Assembly: GCA_004352715.1 (NCBI GenBank)
Contig: SCFE01000091.1
Span: 645,467-686,360 of the forward strand
Direction: 5' to 3'
DNA: 40,894 nt
DNA from: Hofstenia miamia
Taxonomy: Eukaryota > Xenacoelomorpha > Acoela
A program made the position numbers and the translations under genes. A model generated the notes under the pieces. It was not told where the DNA came from. It saw nothing but the letters and a program-made list of their open reading frames with translations, and made no database searches. Below, piece after piece: positions 1 through 10,599 of this stretch (within the stretch, counting starts at the first letter, position 1; each line of letters starts with the position of its first letter).

Positions 1-727
1 GGTCAGCGCAGGAGTGGTTCAAAAGATTTCGGAGTGGGGATGAATCTGTGACGGATCATGAAAGATCAGGACGTCCCTCAACAGTAGATGATGACAAAAT
101 GGTGGCTGCCGTAAAGCAAAACCCTCATTTAACAACAAGAGAGCTGGCGGATGATCTTGGCGTACACCATAGCACCGTTGCAGACCATTTGAAAGCGCTG
201 GGGTACAAGTCAAAATTTGACGTTTGGGTTCCTCACAAACTCACAGACAACCAGAAAGAACGTCGGTGTGAAGCTGCTATGTCACTACTATCGTTTAGAC
301 GTAGGGATGATTGGCTGGATACCATCGTGACTGGAGATGAGAAATGGTGTCTGTACATCAATATTAAGAGAAGGTGATCATGGCTAGCAGCTGTTGATGG
401 TCCACATCAGTGTGCTAAAGGGGAGATGCATCCAAAAAAAGTCATGCTATGCATTTGGTGGGATAGTGAAGGAGTTCTGTATTGGGAACTTTTGAATGCA
501 GGGCAAACAATAAATGCCACAGCGTATTGTGATCAATTGGATCGGTTGGCAAATGCTGATTTTTTCAAGAAAGGCATCCATGTCCTTCCAAAACGCTGGA
601 AGAGTGTCATAGATAATGGTGGAAACTATTTTGATTAGATGAATTTCTTTGTTTTAAATAAATGTTCTATTTTAGAGTTTATTTATTTCGTCTTTTAAAA
701 ACAGCAGGAACTTTTCCAACAACCCAA
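1..727 (+). mobile_element. mariner element, 3' part, internally deleted
   Basis: The element is cut by the left window edge. Its right end reads (on the minus strand) TTGGGTTGTTGGAAAAGTTC, which resembles mariner inverted ends, and it abuts TA at 728-729, the expected target dinucleotide. The transposase relic at 3-638 runs in the same direction and stops about 90 bp before this end, as expected for the 3' side of a mariner. The matching left end lies outside the window. The element cannot be autonomous because the transposase lacks two of its three catalytic residues. Confidence 0.85.
3..638 (+). pseudogene. mariner transposase relic, deleted core and in-frame stop
   Basis: One reading frame runs from the window edge to a TAG at 636-638, interrupted by a TGA at 375-377. 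Recognisable mariner features in order: the end of the first helix-turn-helix (QEWFKRFRSGDESV), the linker RSGRPST, the second helix-turn-helix (TRELADDLGVHHSTVADHL), the WVPHKLTD motif, and the first catalytic aspartate in TGDEKW. After the stop come HPKKVMLCIWWD and the YCDQLDRL region. The frame then jumps to the C-terminal LPKRWKSVIDNGGNYFD. About 85 residues expected between these two blocks, including the second and third catalytic aspartates, are absent. The stop falls where mariners usually have arginine, so CGA to TGA is likely. About 45 N-terminal residues lie off the window. It is non-functional. Confidence 0.9.
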
Positions 728-748
728 TATATATATATATATATATTA
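728..748. repeat. (TA)n microsatellite
   Basis: An uninterrupted TA run starts at the mariner end and leads into a TE-like motif at 747. A second TA-rich run at about 868-897 borders the Tc1-like element and continues at 1849-1858. Both elements target TA, so these runs are natural landing sites. The exact base of each insertion is therefore ambiguous by a few TA units. Confidence 0.8.
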
Positions 749-780
749 GCTACCGGTTTCGATTTTTCAATCATCTTCAG
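747..780 (-). other. CTGAAGATG...CGAAACCGGTAGC motif (TE-end-like)
   Basis: Read on the minus strand, CTGAAGATGATTGAAAAATC is followed by GAAACCGGTAGC. CTGAAGA and GAAA match the two invariant core blocks of a hammerhead ribozyme (CUGANGA and GAAA). Between them GATT-GAAA-AATC forms a 4-bp stem with a GAAA loop. One extra T disturbs stem II and no convincing stem I is present, so activity is not supported. Motifs of this general shape recur in repeats of many animals, including Penelope-like elements. I treat it as an unclassified repeat fragment. Confidence 0.35.
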
Positions 781-896
781 TACAAATACGTGGGAATCAA
801 ATTTTGCACTTATTACATTAAATGGTGTTAAAATATGCATTTAAAATATGTTCAGTTAATTTTTATTTATATATATAAATATATTATATATATATA

Positions 897-1848
897 TAGG
901 GTGGGCCATAAGTCGCGCGCCAAAGGATTTGAAATAATTCTGACAGTAACAAGCATTATTTATTAAAACCAAGCTTAACAAATATACTGAAAAACACTTT
1001 GTACACGTTCATACAATCATAAGTTCTCGAAATGTTCACCATTTGCGTTGATACACAATTCCAGTCGATGTTCAAAATTTCCATAAACTTTATCAAGTAA
1101 CTCACTGTTTCCATTTATATGATTGCACCCACGAATTATCTGCTGACGAAGATGGTCGATAACTGCAATTCTTGTAGAGTAGACTATTTGTTTGAGGTGG
1201 CCCCAAAAATATAAATCCATAGGGGTTAGGTCAAGGGATCTTTGCGCCCATTCTATCGTGCCTCTTCGTCTAATCCAATTTTCAAAATTACCGCTCAACC
1301 AATTTCTCACAATTTGTAGGGAAGAAATTTTTCGCCTTTTATGATGCGTCTCAAAGTGCTTCTTGGGACACCGAACTCAGTAGACGATCGTCGCAATGAT
1401 TTCATTGGACTGTGTTCAACTTTTTCGATGACGCGTGTTCGTATTTCGTTAGACACTCTTGGAGGACCACTTCTTGGTTTGTCTATAATACTACCTGTTT
1501 CACGAAATCTCAATATCAAACGCCCTACTGTTGTGTGCGAGATGGGCTCACGATCAGGATAACTTCGATTAAACTTCTCGACAACAGATCGATTAGTGGC
1601 GCCGACGGCACCAGACATGAACACCAGTTCAACTCGTTGGTCAATTATTAAAGGCAGGCCTGAAATGAAAATAAAAATTTTTAACAGGCAAAGCAATAAT
1701 TATAGCAAGTGATAAATACAAAAAAGTTTTATTACTTCATAAAAGAAGATGTATCACATACCGAAAGAAAAGAAAATATATTCTACCACGCAGATTTTAC
1801 AGCTTCATATCATTTAATCCTTTGGTGCGTGACTTATGGCCCACCCTG
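897..1848 (-). mobile_element. Tc1/mariner-superfamily element, deletion derivative with 32-bp TIRs
   Basis: The ends are inverted repeats at 898-929 and 1816-1847 that match at 30 of 32 positions; the left end begins AGGGTGGGCCATAAGTCGCG. The element is bounded by TA at 895-896 and 1849-1850, a target duplication typical of the superfamily. If the family starts with C, as Tc1 elements usually do, the left terminal base has mutated from C to T. At about 950 bp it is shorter than an autonomous copy, because the catalytic core of the transposase is deleted. The gene runs on the minus strand. Confidence 0.92.
1017..1696 (-). pseudogene. Tc1-like transposase relic, catalytic core deleted
   Basis: Two reading frames on the minus strand are joined by a deletion and frameshift near 1310. 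The upstream part (1696 to 1307) carries the paired helix-turn-helix DNA-binding region: DQRVELVF, a FNRSYPDREPISHTTVGRL block, then KPRSGPPRVS and a second helix-turn-helix ending in PYKL. The downstream part (1310 to 1017) starts in the WIRRRGTIEWAQRSLDLTPM block, which follows the second catalytic residue in this family, and continues with DLYFWGHLK and a C-terminal helix region. The segment with the first two DDE/D residues is missing. The family resembles the Tc1-like transposases common in arthropods and other invertebrates. It is non-functional. Confidence 0.88.
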
Positions 1849-1850
1849 TA

Positions 1851-3684
1851 TATATATATTCATATTCACATGTTTCTTTACAAATAGACCTTAACTTGAA
1901 TTTCGAAGTTGATGCTTAAGATGTTCAGCTATTTAAAATGTTGGCTAATTGGTTACATTTTATAGCTATGCTATGATGACAGAATAACGCTATTTTCATA
2001 CAATTTCTTCGATGCGATTGCATTAACCTTTCTTGATTCAGCCCTATTTGACCTGTTCAAGACAAAAAAATAATTTTGAGTTATCGAAAATTAACCGAAT
2101 CCAATTTTTATATTTATATTTTCAAACTTACTAACCCAGTTATTTATGCAATGTAAGTAGAGTAGAATTTGCAATATCGACTTTGCTTATGTCTACAATT
2201 AACTTACATATATCGACATCCCTATCGCGATCTGATGCATTTTACACTTATAATATGATTAAGAAATTCGCACATATGTACCCAAATACAGGATCTGCTT
2301 GACAAATATCAAATTGTAGGGTTCGTTTACCAAGATTAGATTATTTATTAAAAATACTGTTAATCACCGCTTGATTTCTGAAAGATGCAAGACATTAAGT
2401 AACATCAATGAATTGCTGTTTCCCCTATCAAAAAATGATTGATGTTAATGATCATTTGATTGGACAGAGATCCACAACGTCAAATCAAAGTCAGTGTTTC
2501 GGGTCGGTTCCGATCGGGTGGGTTCGGGACCATATTTTTTACTCATATTGTCACTCTTTGGTATTATAACTGAATAAGCTTTGATGCTTTTATTTTAAAA
2601 AGAATGCTTAACTTGTCATACCTGATAATTAATAAGCCAATGTATGAACTGACAGCCTACTGTAGTATGAAATATAAATTGAGGTTGCCTTGAAATTCCA
2701 ACTTCATCTACATTTCCATTGATTGGGAGATTTGTACAGATGTCGATATATGCGAATAAAATCGCATTAGTTTAGTTACTAACAGGGATGTGATCTTATA
2801 ATATACCTTAATAATAGTAGCGTTAAAAAAAATTTTGAATTTTTTATAAAATTATTTTAAGCATCTTGAGGATCTTAATTTCACCAGAAAATTTTTCAAA
2901 TTAACAAATATGTCAAATATTTCACTAGTTGTATTGTAATAAAAAATATCAACAGAGTTAAGCAAAGCATGTCGTACAATCTTCAATTTTTACAAGCGTT
3001 ATAATTCTTCAATTAATAACGATATCTAAAATCTGAAATCAACTTAAGATAGGGGATTCTCTTCTCTTTCATTGCTGTTATAGAGCCATGCAAGGTAGTG
3101 AAACATTGAGGCCCTTCTTTGTACGCCTTAAGAAACATTTGTGGTCTATCCTTAAAAAACAAAGTAGTTTAGGTCAATTGATGCTCTCGCGAGCTTTAGA
3201 CCACCATATAGTTTAAGGAATACGTATTGAAAGATTTTGAACGTTTTTTAAAAGAATTGCGCATTTTTTTGAAAAAAACTAAGATTTTCACATTCTTGAT
3301 GAACAAAATAATTAACAGCCCAAATTTTTACAAGGTCAGAAAGCATATTTTAGCATAGATGCGTCAATATCCACTTATTTTCCAATTTCTTAATAGAATT
3401 GTTGAATAATGTTTCAAAATGTGATCAATTCCAATTAAAACGATATGGCTAATTGGGTACTTGATGTCACTCCTAAAAATGACACTTCTCCAATACAAAG
3501 CTTTTAAGATATCAGACAACATTATGTGAAGTTAAGAAACTCTAAATATGTGACTGATTATTTCAATTTATAAAATGAAAATAGATGCCACATTTTTGAA
3601 TTTATATAGTGGGTAGTATTTTCTAGTTATAATAGAAATTTATAGGTAATACTTGTCATTAAATTTATGATTTTATTTCAATAT
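1851..3684. other. no recognisable gene
   Basis: AT-rich DNA with no coding signal that I can support on either strand. A short GC-rich patch at about 2500-2532 (repeats of TCGGGT and GGTTCGG) stands out from its surroundings but matches no element or promoter I recognise. Confidence 0.5.
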
Positions 3685-3688
3685 TTAA

Positions 3689-5678
3689 CCCTTCTACGTC
3701 TTTACTTTTAAAATGTGGGCATCGTCGTTTGGGGTGACTTTGTTACCCCAAATTATATATTCCGCATTATTTAATATAAAATAAATTGAAAGAATTGTGT
3801 TCAATCTATATAAATTCTCTCACTTATAGTATGCAGTTTACACAAAATTTGAAAGCTTGTAATACTTTTCTGTGATACTTTGTAAATATTTGCATGAGAA
3901 AAAAGCATCTTCTCCGTTCTTTTTTAAGTGGAGATCTTGCCTTCTTTAATATCCTAGAGTCACTCATCCATTGACACATATAGTCACACATGTATTTGAT
4001 ACAGGGATTAATACAACTATTACTACAAGACTTGTCAATTAGCCGAGCTTCTAAGGTATCAAGCCGAGCTAGGCGAGCTTGAACACTGCATTGGATACAC
4101 AACGAGCCCAAAACGAGCCCGTTATTAAGCTAAGCAAATTCATAGTTCTGCTTCTTAATTTGTTTATATAGATTTTTCTTACTCTTTCATTCAATACATC
4201 ATTTTTATAATCGTATTTTAAAATGCTTGTTAAGCAATAGCTCGAGCCAAGTAAAAATTTTTAAAGCAAAATTTATTATGTTAAACACAAATTCATGTTA
4301 CTATTTCCGGCACTTGCGACCATTGCAATAAAGACTTATCGTTTGTTCATTTTCCGTTTTTCTACTATGAAGTTTGTTGTAAACTGTAATGATTGAGATA
4401 CAATAAAGATATCGAGAATAGAGAACATTAACTTTGCTCAAATATGGCCAACGTGAAATGTTGTGAGATACAATGTTAACTGTTGAATTTTGCAAGTTCT
4501 CTTGTATATAATGCCTCGATTTTTCTGCAAAGTGCCAACAATTTGTCAAAAAATAATTTACAAGATGGCATGCAGTAAACTATATGTCCATATCAATGTT
4601 ATAAACTTGATTTAGATATCAGCTAGCTTGTTTCAATGTGACTGTATTGGGAAACAGTAATTTCGGCATTTTATGCACCAATCAGTGTAACTTCTCACAG
4701 TTATGGTAATTGGTTAAGTGCAAAACTACATCACACATCACAAAACCAAATACTTTTCATGATGCCTCCTTCAAAACCATGGTGCATGTTAATATTTAAG
4801 TTAGACCATCGACATAATTGTAGTCCAGCATAGCCAAGATGTTTCGGATTTGGCCTAATAGGCTGCAATTAATATTTTGTATATCATTCAGGGTGGCTGC
4901 GGGTCATCTCGTCCAACAGTTAAGTAAAAGATTCGATGGGTGGGGTTGCTCGGCACTCTTAGACAAATCGGTCCGCGGGTCATTCATATTTGTTAGGGAG
5001 GAAGAACACTAACAGAATTAAGGAAAAATTTAAAAAGTTAAGCCCTTCAATCTTTAAAATACTTAAAGACTAATTGATTCTAATTATACTTGTATTTTTT
5101 ATTGATTTTGTCTTGTTTTCATTGATGCTTTTATGCTAAGACATTTTGGGCGTATTATACTAGTAATCCTTCTTTGATTGGTTTTGCGTACAGATCATTG
5201 TTAGACAGACACAGGTTAAAAATTTAACATATTTCATGCTCAATATTAGAGTTCAAAATTTCTTAATCCAGGTGAACTACCATCATTAAAATATCTTCAT
5301 TACTTGAATCTTGAATCATGATTGAAAGAGTTTCATCACCAACTTTCTCAACTATTTACAAGCAACATTAGAGATTTGAAAGGAGTGTTGCATTTATGCA
5401 ATGTAAGATATAAAATGATTTCACATAATACAGTATTTTTAACATTTGTTAGATCAAATAACTTGGGGTTATAAAGTTACCCCATATGGCGATAATCATA
5501 GAAAGGCAGTTAATATTGTAAATAATGCTGCTAAACATTCCTGCTATTTAGCATTATTAGGCATTTAGGTTGATATAAAAAGTCATAAGTTTTTCTTGTT
5601 TTACCGGAATTTCTCGTCTTTCAGCAACGTAATTAAGGACTGTGGGGTAACAGAAACACCCCTAACGGCGTAGAACGG
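3689..5678. mobile_element. piggyBac-like non-autonomous element with TTAA duplications
   Basis: TTAA at 3685-3688 and 5679-5682 flank inverted ends. The left end reads CCCTTCTACGTC and the right end, reverse complemented, reads CCGTTCTACGCC. TTAA target sites with CCY-type ends are the hallmark of piggyBac. Inside, a 19-bp palindrome GGGGT-N9-ACCCC occurs at 3731-3749, 5465-5483 and 5644-5662. It lies 42 bp from the left end and 16 and 195 bp from the right end, an asymmetric subterminal layout like that of piggyBac. The roughly 2-kb interior has no open frame resembling a piggyBac transposase, so I call it non-autonomous. A stretch at about 4035-4130 repeats CGAGC and GAGCC words without clear meaning. 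Confidence 0.75.
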
Positions 5679-5682
5679 TTAA

Positions 5683-6229
5683 GATCATATTCTTGCAGGC
5701 CCTGGTGATATGGAATATATTTGAATATATATTTCTTAAGTTGAGCGTGTAAAACAATCGATTTCAAAGTCTATTAAGCATTAGGTTGATATTAAATATA
5801 AAAATAACGAAAGCTATAATAGCAAAATATACAATGTGAGGCTACAAAAGAAGTCCTCCACAGTCCAGAATTTAAAATGCAGGTTACTTTGAGTAATCAA
5901 AATCCAAGATTATGCTATTTTACACATCTCGATGCCTTTTGTAACAATTTGCTTTTTGATAATTTCAAAAATACGAACTGGCTGCCTTAAATTTTAATAT
6001 GATGTTTCACTTGTAAAGATTTATCACAATGTTTTTCCTATGATACAAAAATCTCACCGAGTTAAAATATTCTATTGTCATTTATCTTGGTTCCCCATGA
6101 AGTAATTCTCTCTTTCTCTCTAGATTGAATCTATCAGAGATAACAACATAGCATTGAAAAAGGCCATATCTTTACCTTCAGCATAACAAATTTGGCACTA
6201 CACATAGATATACCAGGTGATTTTGAAAA
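5683..6229. other. no recognisable gene
   Basis: AT-rich spacer between the piggyBac-like element and the mariner-type relic. I see no supported feature. Confidence 0.5.
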
Positions 6230-6816
6230 ATAACGATACTATTCACATAACTATGTTCGTTCAAATGATAAATCTAATCTACAACGTACCCCTCACAATG
6301 TATTCTCTCGACACACTCCTGTGAAGCTTTATTCAAGATGACTCTGACCTCCTTAGTCATGGCATTTCTATGTCTTCTACATAATTCAATGTTGTTCCAT
6401 TAATGGTTTTTTGAGTTTGGGAAAACAAAAAGATTAGCAGGGAGCAAAATTTATTTTGACAAGGAATTCCCGGATGCTCAGCGCATTGACAGATGGGTTA
6501 TTGTCTTGATGAAGCAGTAATATTTTTTCATTCCACAATACTTGGATATTCTCAAGCTGAGCACAATAATTCCTACAGTCAAGAGGCGTGCCTTCTGCTT
6601 CACCCTCTCAATGCTTTCTTCAGGTTTGTCTGTCCTTGGCATCCCACTGTTTGAGTCATTTTCAACATCTTGTCTTCCTTTCTTGAATCTTTTGTGACTT
6701 TTGAAAATTCGAAATGTTGACATTGCTTCATTTCTATAGATTTGATGGAGTAGAGACTCTCTCTGTTGTAATTTTTCCAAATTAAGCATGAAATTCCAAG
6801 TTGGTTCTTTTCTCAA
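6230..6816 (-). pseudogene. mariner/SETMAR-type transposase relic
   Basis: The minus-strand frame from 6816 carries a degraded helix-turn-helix typical of this group: YRNEAMSTFRIFKSHKRF, then a KKGRQDVEND block corresponding to the usual EGREDVEDD linker, and ESIERV. After a collapsed middle, further family blocks appear in shifting frames: ALSIREFLVK (matching the ALSVREFL block after the catalytic HxDNA motif) at about 6450-6480, and APC...FCFPKLKK (matching APCDFFLFPKLK) at about 6405-6440. A C-terminal ECVERIHCEGYVVD-like block (matching CIxxxGEYFE) lies at about 6280-6330. Several stops and frameshifts are present. The DDE core is mostly gone and both inverted ends are uncertain. It is an old, dead copy. 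Confidence 0.7.
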
Positions 6817-7269
6817 TGCTAATCACGTTACCACAGAAGAAAACAGCGAAAATATTTCAATTTTATGTCACAACGACTTGCTATTAAGTAATCAGAAAAA
6901 AGAATGCTTGAAAAGTGTATGATATTCGTAAAGTTCTGAAATTGCAACTGTGTACAGAAGAAGGAATGCACTACTTTGTAAAATAAACTTTAAGTTCCTA
7001 TTGTACATGTTTCCTGTGCAATACACAAAGTCTCGTTACTTTTCTCGTATTGTACATATTTGTCAGCAAAATCCGTTAATCTTTAATATGGCCAAAAATA
7101 TATTTCTCATAATGTACGGTAGTGTCGCTATATAATGTTCCTGTATCTGTTAATTCAAAGCACATATAATGTGCAATAATTTTTTTTAAATTTGACTTTT
7201 CATAACTACCATATTTAAAAAAAGGGACTATTGACTCGGCCTAACGTCGAATATGCGAAATGTTTGAGT
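6817..7269. other. no recognisable gene
   Basis: AT-rich spacer with no supported coding or structural feature before the LINE. Confidence 0.45.
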
Positions 7270-9684
7270 GCAAAAAGTTGAGCGTCCGAAAACCCCTATA
7301 TTATAAATTGCATTTCATCAAACAACATAAAGCATACAAGCGAAAAAATTTGGCTAGAGATTCGAGAAAGGGATCCAGCGCTAATAGAAATTCTAAAAAC
7401 TCGCCTAGAAGTTGAATCTTGGGATAGCGTCTTTCTATCCGAGGATGTAAACGGCATGCTCAATTCATTTATTCATTCATTCACGACTTATTTAAATTTA
7501 TATTGTCCAACCAAAAGAATTTTTTTTCTAAAAAAACACAAAAATTATCAAATCACGTGATCTTCCTCGTTAACTCCCAACCTAAAAAAACTCGTCAAAT
7601 GCAAAAATCGGGCTTACAAAACTTACTTACGAAATAAAACTGCTGATAACTACCGGTTATATAAAATTGCAAGCAACAAATCTAATATTGAAATGAGAGC
7701 AGCACAAAATTTATGCAATCCGTATTTAATAGAATAAATGACCCTAATCATAAGTGGGACTTCATCAACAATGTATTGAACAGAAACAAGAGTCATGTGC
7801 AACACCTGCATCTTATTGAAAATAGTAATGTTGGAATATTAACTAAACCCAAGGATATTGCTAATGCATTCAATGATCAATTCATTAATTTAGGCAAAAG
7901 CTTGGGACCTTCGATGCCACTTACACTTGAAAAATCTAACTACAAACTTCCTCAAAATTATTTTTTATTCCGATTTGTGACTCGATACGAATTCCTTCAA
8001 ACAATAAAAAATCTAAAAGTTAATAAATCAAGTGGACCTTCAGAAATACGGGCATGGTGTATTTAAGATTGTGCAAAATTCATTAGTAGTCTTTTATGCC
8101 ATATCATTAATCACTGCATAAAACTAAATACCTTTCCATCAATTTTAAAATTAGCTAATGTTACTCCCATATATAAAAGAAATAACCTACTAAAATATTG
8201 CAATTACCTGCCTATTTCAATAATCTCGCCTTTTGCAAAAATCTTCGAAAAACTAATATTTGACCAAATAAACACTCCATAACGCATCACTACTTTCGAA
8301 TACTCAATTTGGTTTTCGCAAAACTCACTCCACCTCTGATGCTTTACTTTACGCCCTGAAGATTGTGGATCTTATCTCGATAATAACAATTTTGTCACAA
8401 TTGCTTCTATCGATTTGTCCAAAGCATTTGATTCCATTGATCACCTCACTATATTCTTCTTAAAAAGTTAGAATACATTGATTTCGACTCTAATAGTATA
8501 AATTTAGTAAGGTGCTACTTAAGTTATCGTTTTCAAAGAGTTAAGGTAAATGGTATATTTTCTAACTGAGGTAAAACTTGCAAAGGTGTCCCACAAGGTA
8601 CTATTTTAGGGCCTCTATTTTTCTCGTTGTATGTAAATGATTTAAATGGCAATTTAAGCAATGATTGTGGAATAGTGCAGTATGCTGACGACACGTGCAT
8701 TTACACACATGATAATCAAATAGAAACATCAATTAGTAAGTTAGAAATCAATCTTTTTCAACTGCCAAGATATTTTAATATGCGCCATTTAACTGTACCA
8801 GAATTCTGTGTTATGTCTCCTTTTCACAGAGATAACAAATCACACATTATAAATTTTTCGGGGTCAAAAATTACTCAAGTCGAATCTTTCAAGCATCTTT
8901 TAGTAACAATCGATAAAAAATTGAACTATTCAAATCACATACGCACAGTATTTCGCAAAATGGCAATGGGAATTAAAACCATTTCACAAGTAGGCTATTT
9001 TGTAAATTCCAAAATGCAATCGATGTTGGTTAACTCTCTAGTATTAAGTCATCATAGATACTGTAATGTTTTAAATAAATAAAATCGACTCACAAATTAA
9101 ATGGGCAGCAAATATTCATAATTATAATTACTCGACCAGGAGCGACAAAAGTTCATATTCTAATAATGACGATGCTTCACATTTCATAAGATACTTTTCA
9201 TTTATAAAATTTTGGGATATTTTAAATCAGCGTTCACCTTACAGTAAACTACAATTTCGATTATATGCACATTCAACTTTTAATTCATGGACTTCTAAAT
9301 TCAGAAAAGTGAAGTTTAAAAAACATTTTCTTAAAAATTCATTTTTCAACTCAACAATTGAACTATGTAATAACTTACCAATTGAAATAAAATAAATCAA
9401 AAGTCGCAGGAAATTTAAAAGTCATATAAATGACTATCTCCTTAAGCAACATATCCCAAATTCGGTTCTACGTCATGGAGAGGATTTCAGTTTTTCAAAA
9501 AATATAATTAGTTAAAATAATTAGCAATAAACTGGGTAAACTGTGACTTCTGCATTTATGTTTTTGTTGTTTATTGTTTTTGTAGTTCATGTTATTATTG
9601 ACGCAATAAGTGTAGCATTAGCAGCCTTTGTTGAGGTGTTTAGTTATGCCAATGTACTACACTTAGTAAGAAATTCTATTCTAT
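7270..9684 (+). mobile_element. CR1/jockey-like LINE, copy A1, 5'-truncated
   Basis: A non-LTR retrotransposon on the plus strand. It lacks the endonuclease and starts in the linker before the reverse transcriptase. After the last codon (about 9515) there is a 3' untranslated part with an 8-bp stem (9608-9615 pairs with 9657-9664). The element ends in a short tandem tail, ATTCTATTCT at 9673-9682. CR1 elements characteristically end in short ATTCT-type repeats after a structured 3' end. Copy A2 on the minus strand (16441-18840) is the same family: both share the ESWD..F linker motif, the KWDFI.NVLNRNK block and the AFDSIDH motif. Confidence 0.82.
7330..9515 (+). pseudogene. LINE A1 reverse transcriptase relic
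   Basis: Reading through frame changes, the order is: linker motif EVESWDSVF at about 7415; the DKWDFI-like block (NHKWDFINNVLNRNK) at about 7750; the first RT block with NKSSGP at about 8025; LANVTPIYKRNN at about 8150; palm motif A in ASIDLSKAFDSIDH at about 8405-8440; GVPQGTILGPLF at about 8585; the catalytic YADD box at about 8681-8692; and the thumb-like FKHLLVTIDKKLNYSNHI at about 8890. A weak C-terminal part continues to about 9515. Stops occur at 8064-8066, near 8283 and 8571, and 9081, with a frameshift near 8450. The catalytic YADD is intact but the gene is dead. Confidence 0.85.
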
Positions 9685-9689
9685 AGTCT

Positions 9690-10599
9690 TTTCCTTAAGT
9701 GCAAGATCAATACGAATGGTCATAAAAACTCCAAACAATAATTTGTATACATCTTTGCGGGAATGTAGAAACAGTAGTACTTATGGGTAAACACGAATGG
9801 AAATAGCAAATCCAAGAAACTTTCAAAAAACTATCTGGAGCTATTCAATGAATATAAATAAATATGCTAAATGTCAAATTATTGGCATAAATTTAGGTTC
9901 CCCTCTTAACACAATTAAGATACTAAATTTTTGCAATTTGCTCTCTTGATCAAGGGAAGGAGACATCTAATTTATGTGAAGTTTTAAAACAGATTAAGTC
10001 CCCGTTCAATTCAAAATTATATTATAATTTGGATATTGGAACGAATTAGGATGCTCATATAGAGAGACTCAGATGATATTGTAAATTTTATATTTAGGGA
10101 GTCATATTCTTCAAGCCAATTCTGAATAAGAAAATTTGAAAAAGCCAGGATTTATTACAAGAGGGGGATATACATTGGAAAGAAATGAAGCAGCAAAGTT
10201 GACCTCAAGAACAATATGTTTTACTCTTTCAAATAACTACAAAATTTTCGCCTTCTTAAAAACAAAAATAAGCATATCTAGAAAACATATTGTTTGAAAT
10301 TTTCATTAATTTCTTATTCTGTTAATAAGCATCTTTTGAATGTTATTATTGGCGTAGACTACAGGCAATTTCGTAATTGAAATGTGTGGGATTTCTTACC
10401 CCTCTTTACTCTATATGACATCAGATGATAAGATAAGCATATAAATGAAATGTTTGCCGTGTTGAAAATCCCAATAAAAATAGATTAACACAAATTTCAA
10501 ATTAACATACAGAAATTTCGCTGCATTTGATTGGACAGCGAAGAGTGAATGCATCCCAATAAATAGCTATGCTATTGATTGAAAGCTCATTTACATAAT
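9690..10599. other. upstream region of the GPCR; no recognised element
   Basis: AT-rich DNA between the LINE tail and the receptor start codon. It must hold the promoter and 5' untranslated region of the GPCR if the gene is expressed, but I see no convincing TATA box, initiator or factor site. Confidence 0.3.

Noticed and set aside
2500-2532. GC-rich patch with TCGGGT repeats considered as telomere-like or a promoter
   Set aside because: Not a TTAGGG-type array, too short and isolated, and no gene starts nearby.
3824-4549. Minus-strand frames of 95 and 82 codons inside the piggyBac-like element
   Set aside because: Cysteine-containing, but no piggyBac transposase motif or cross-brace zinc pattern is visible; probably chance frames.
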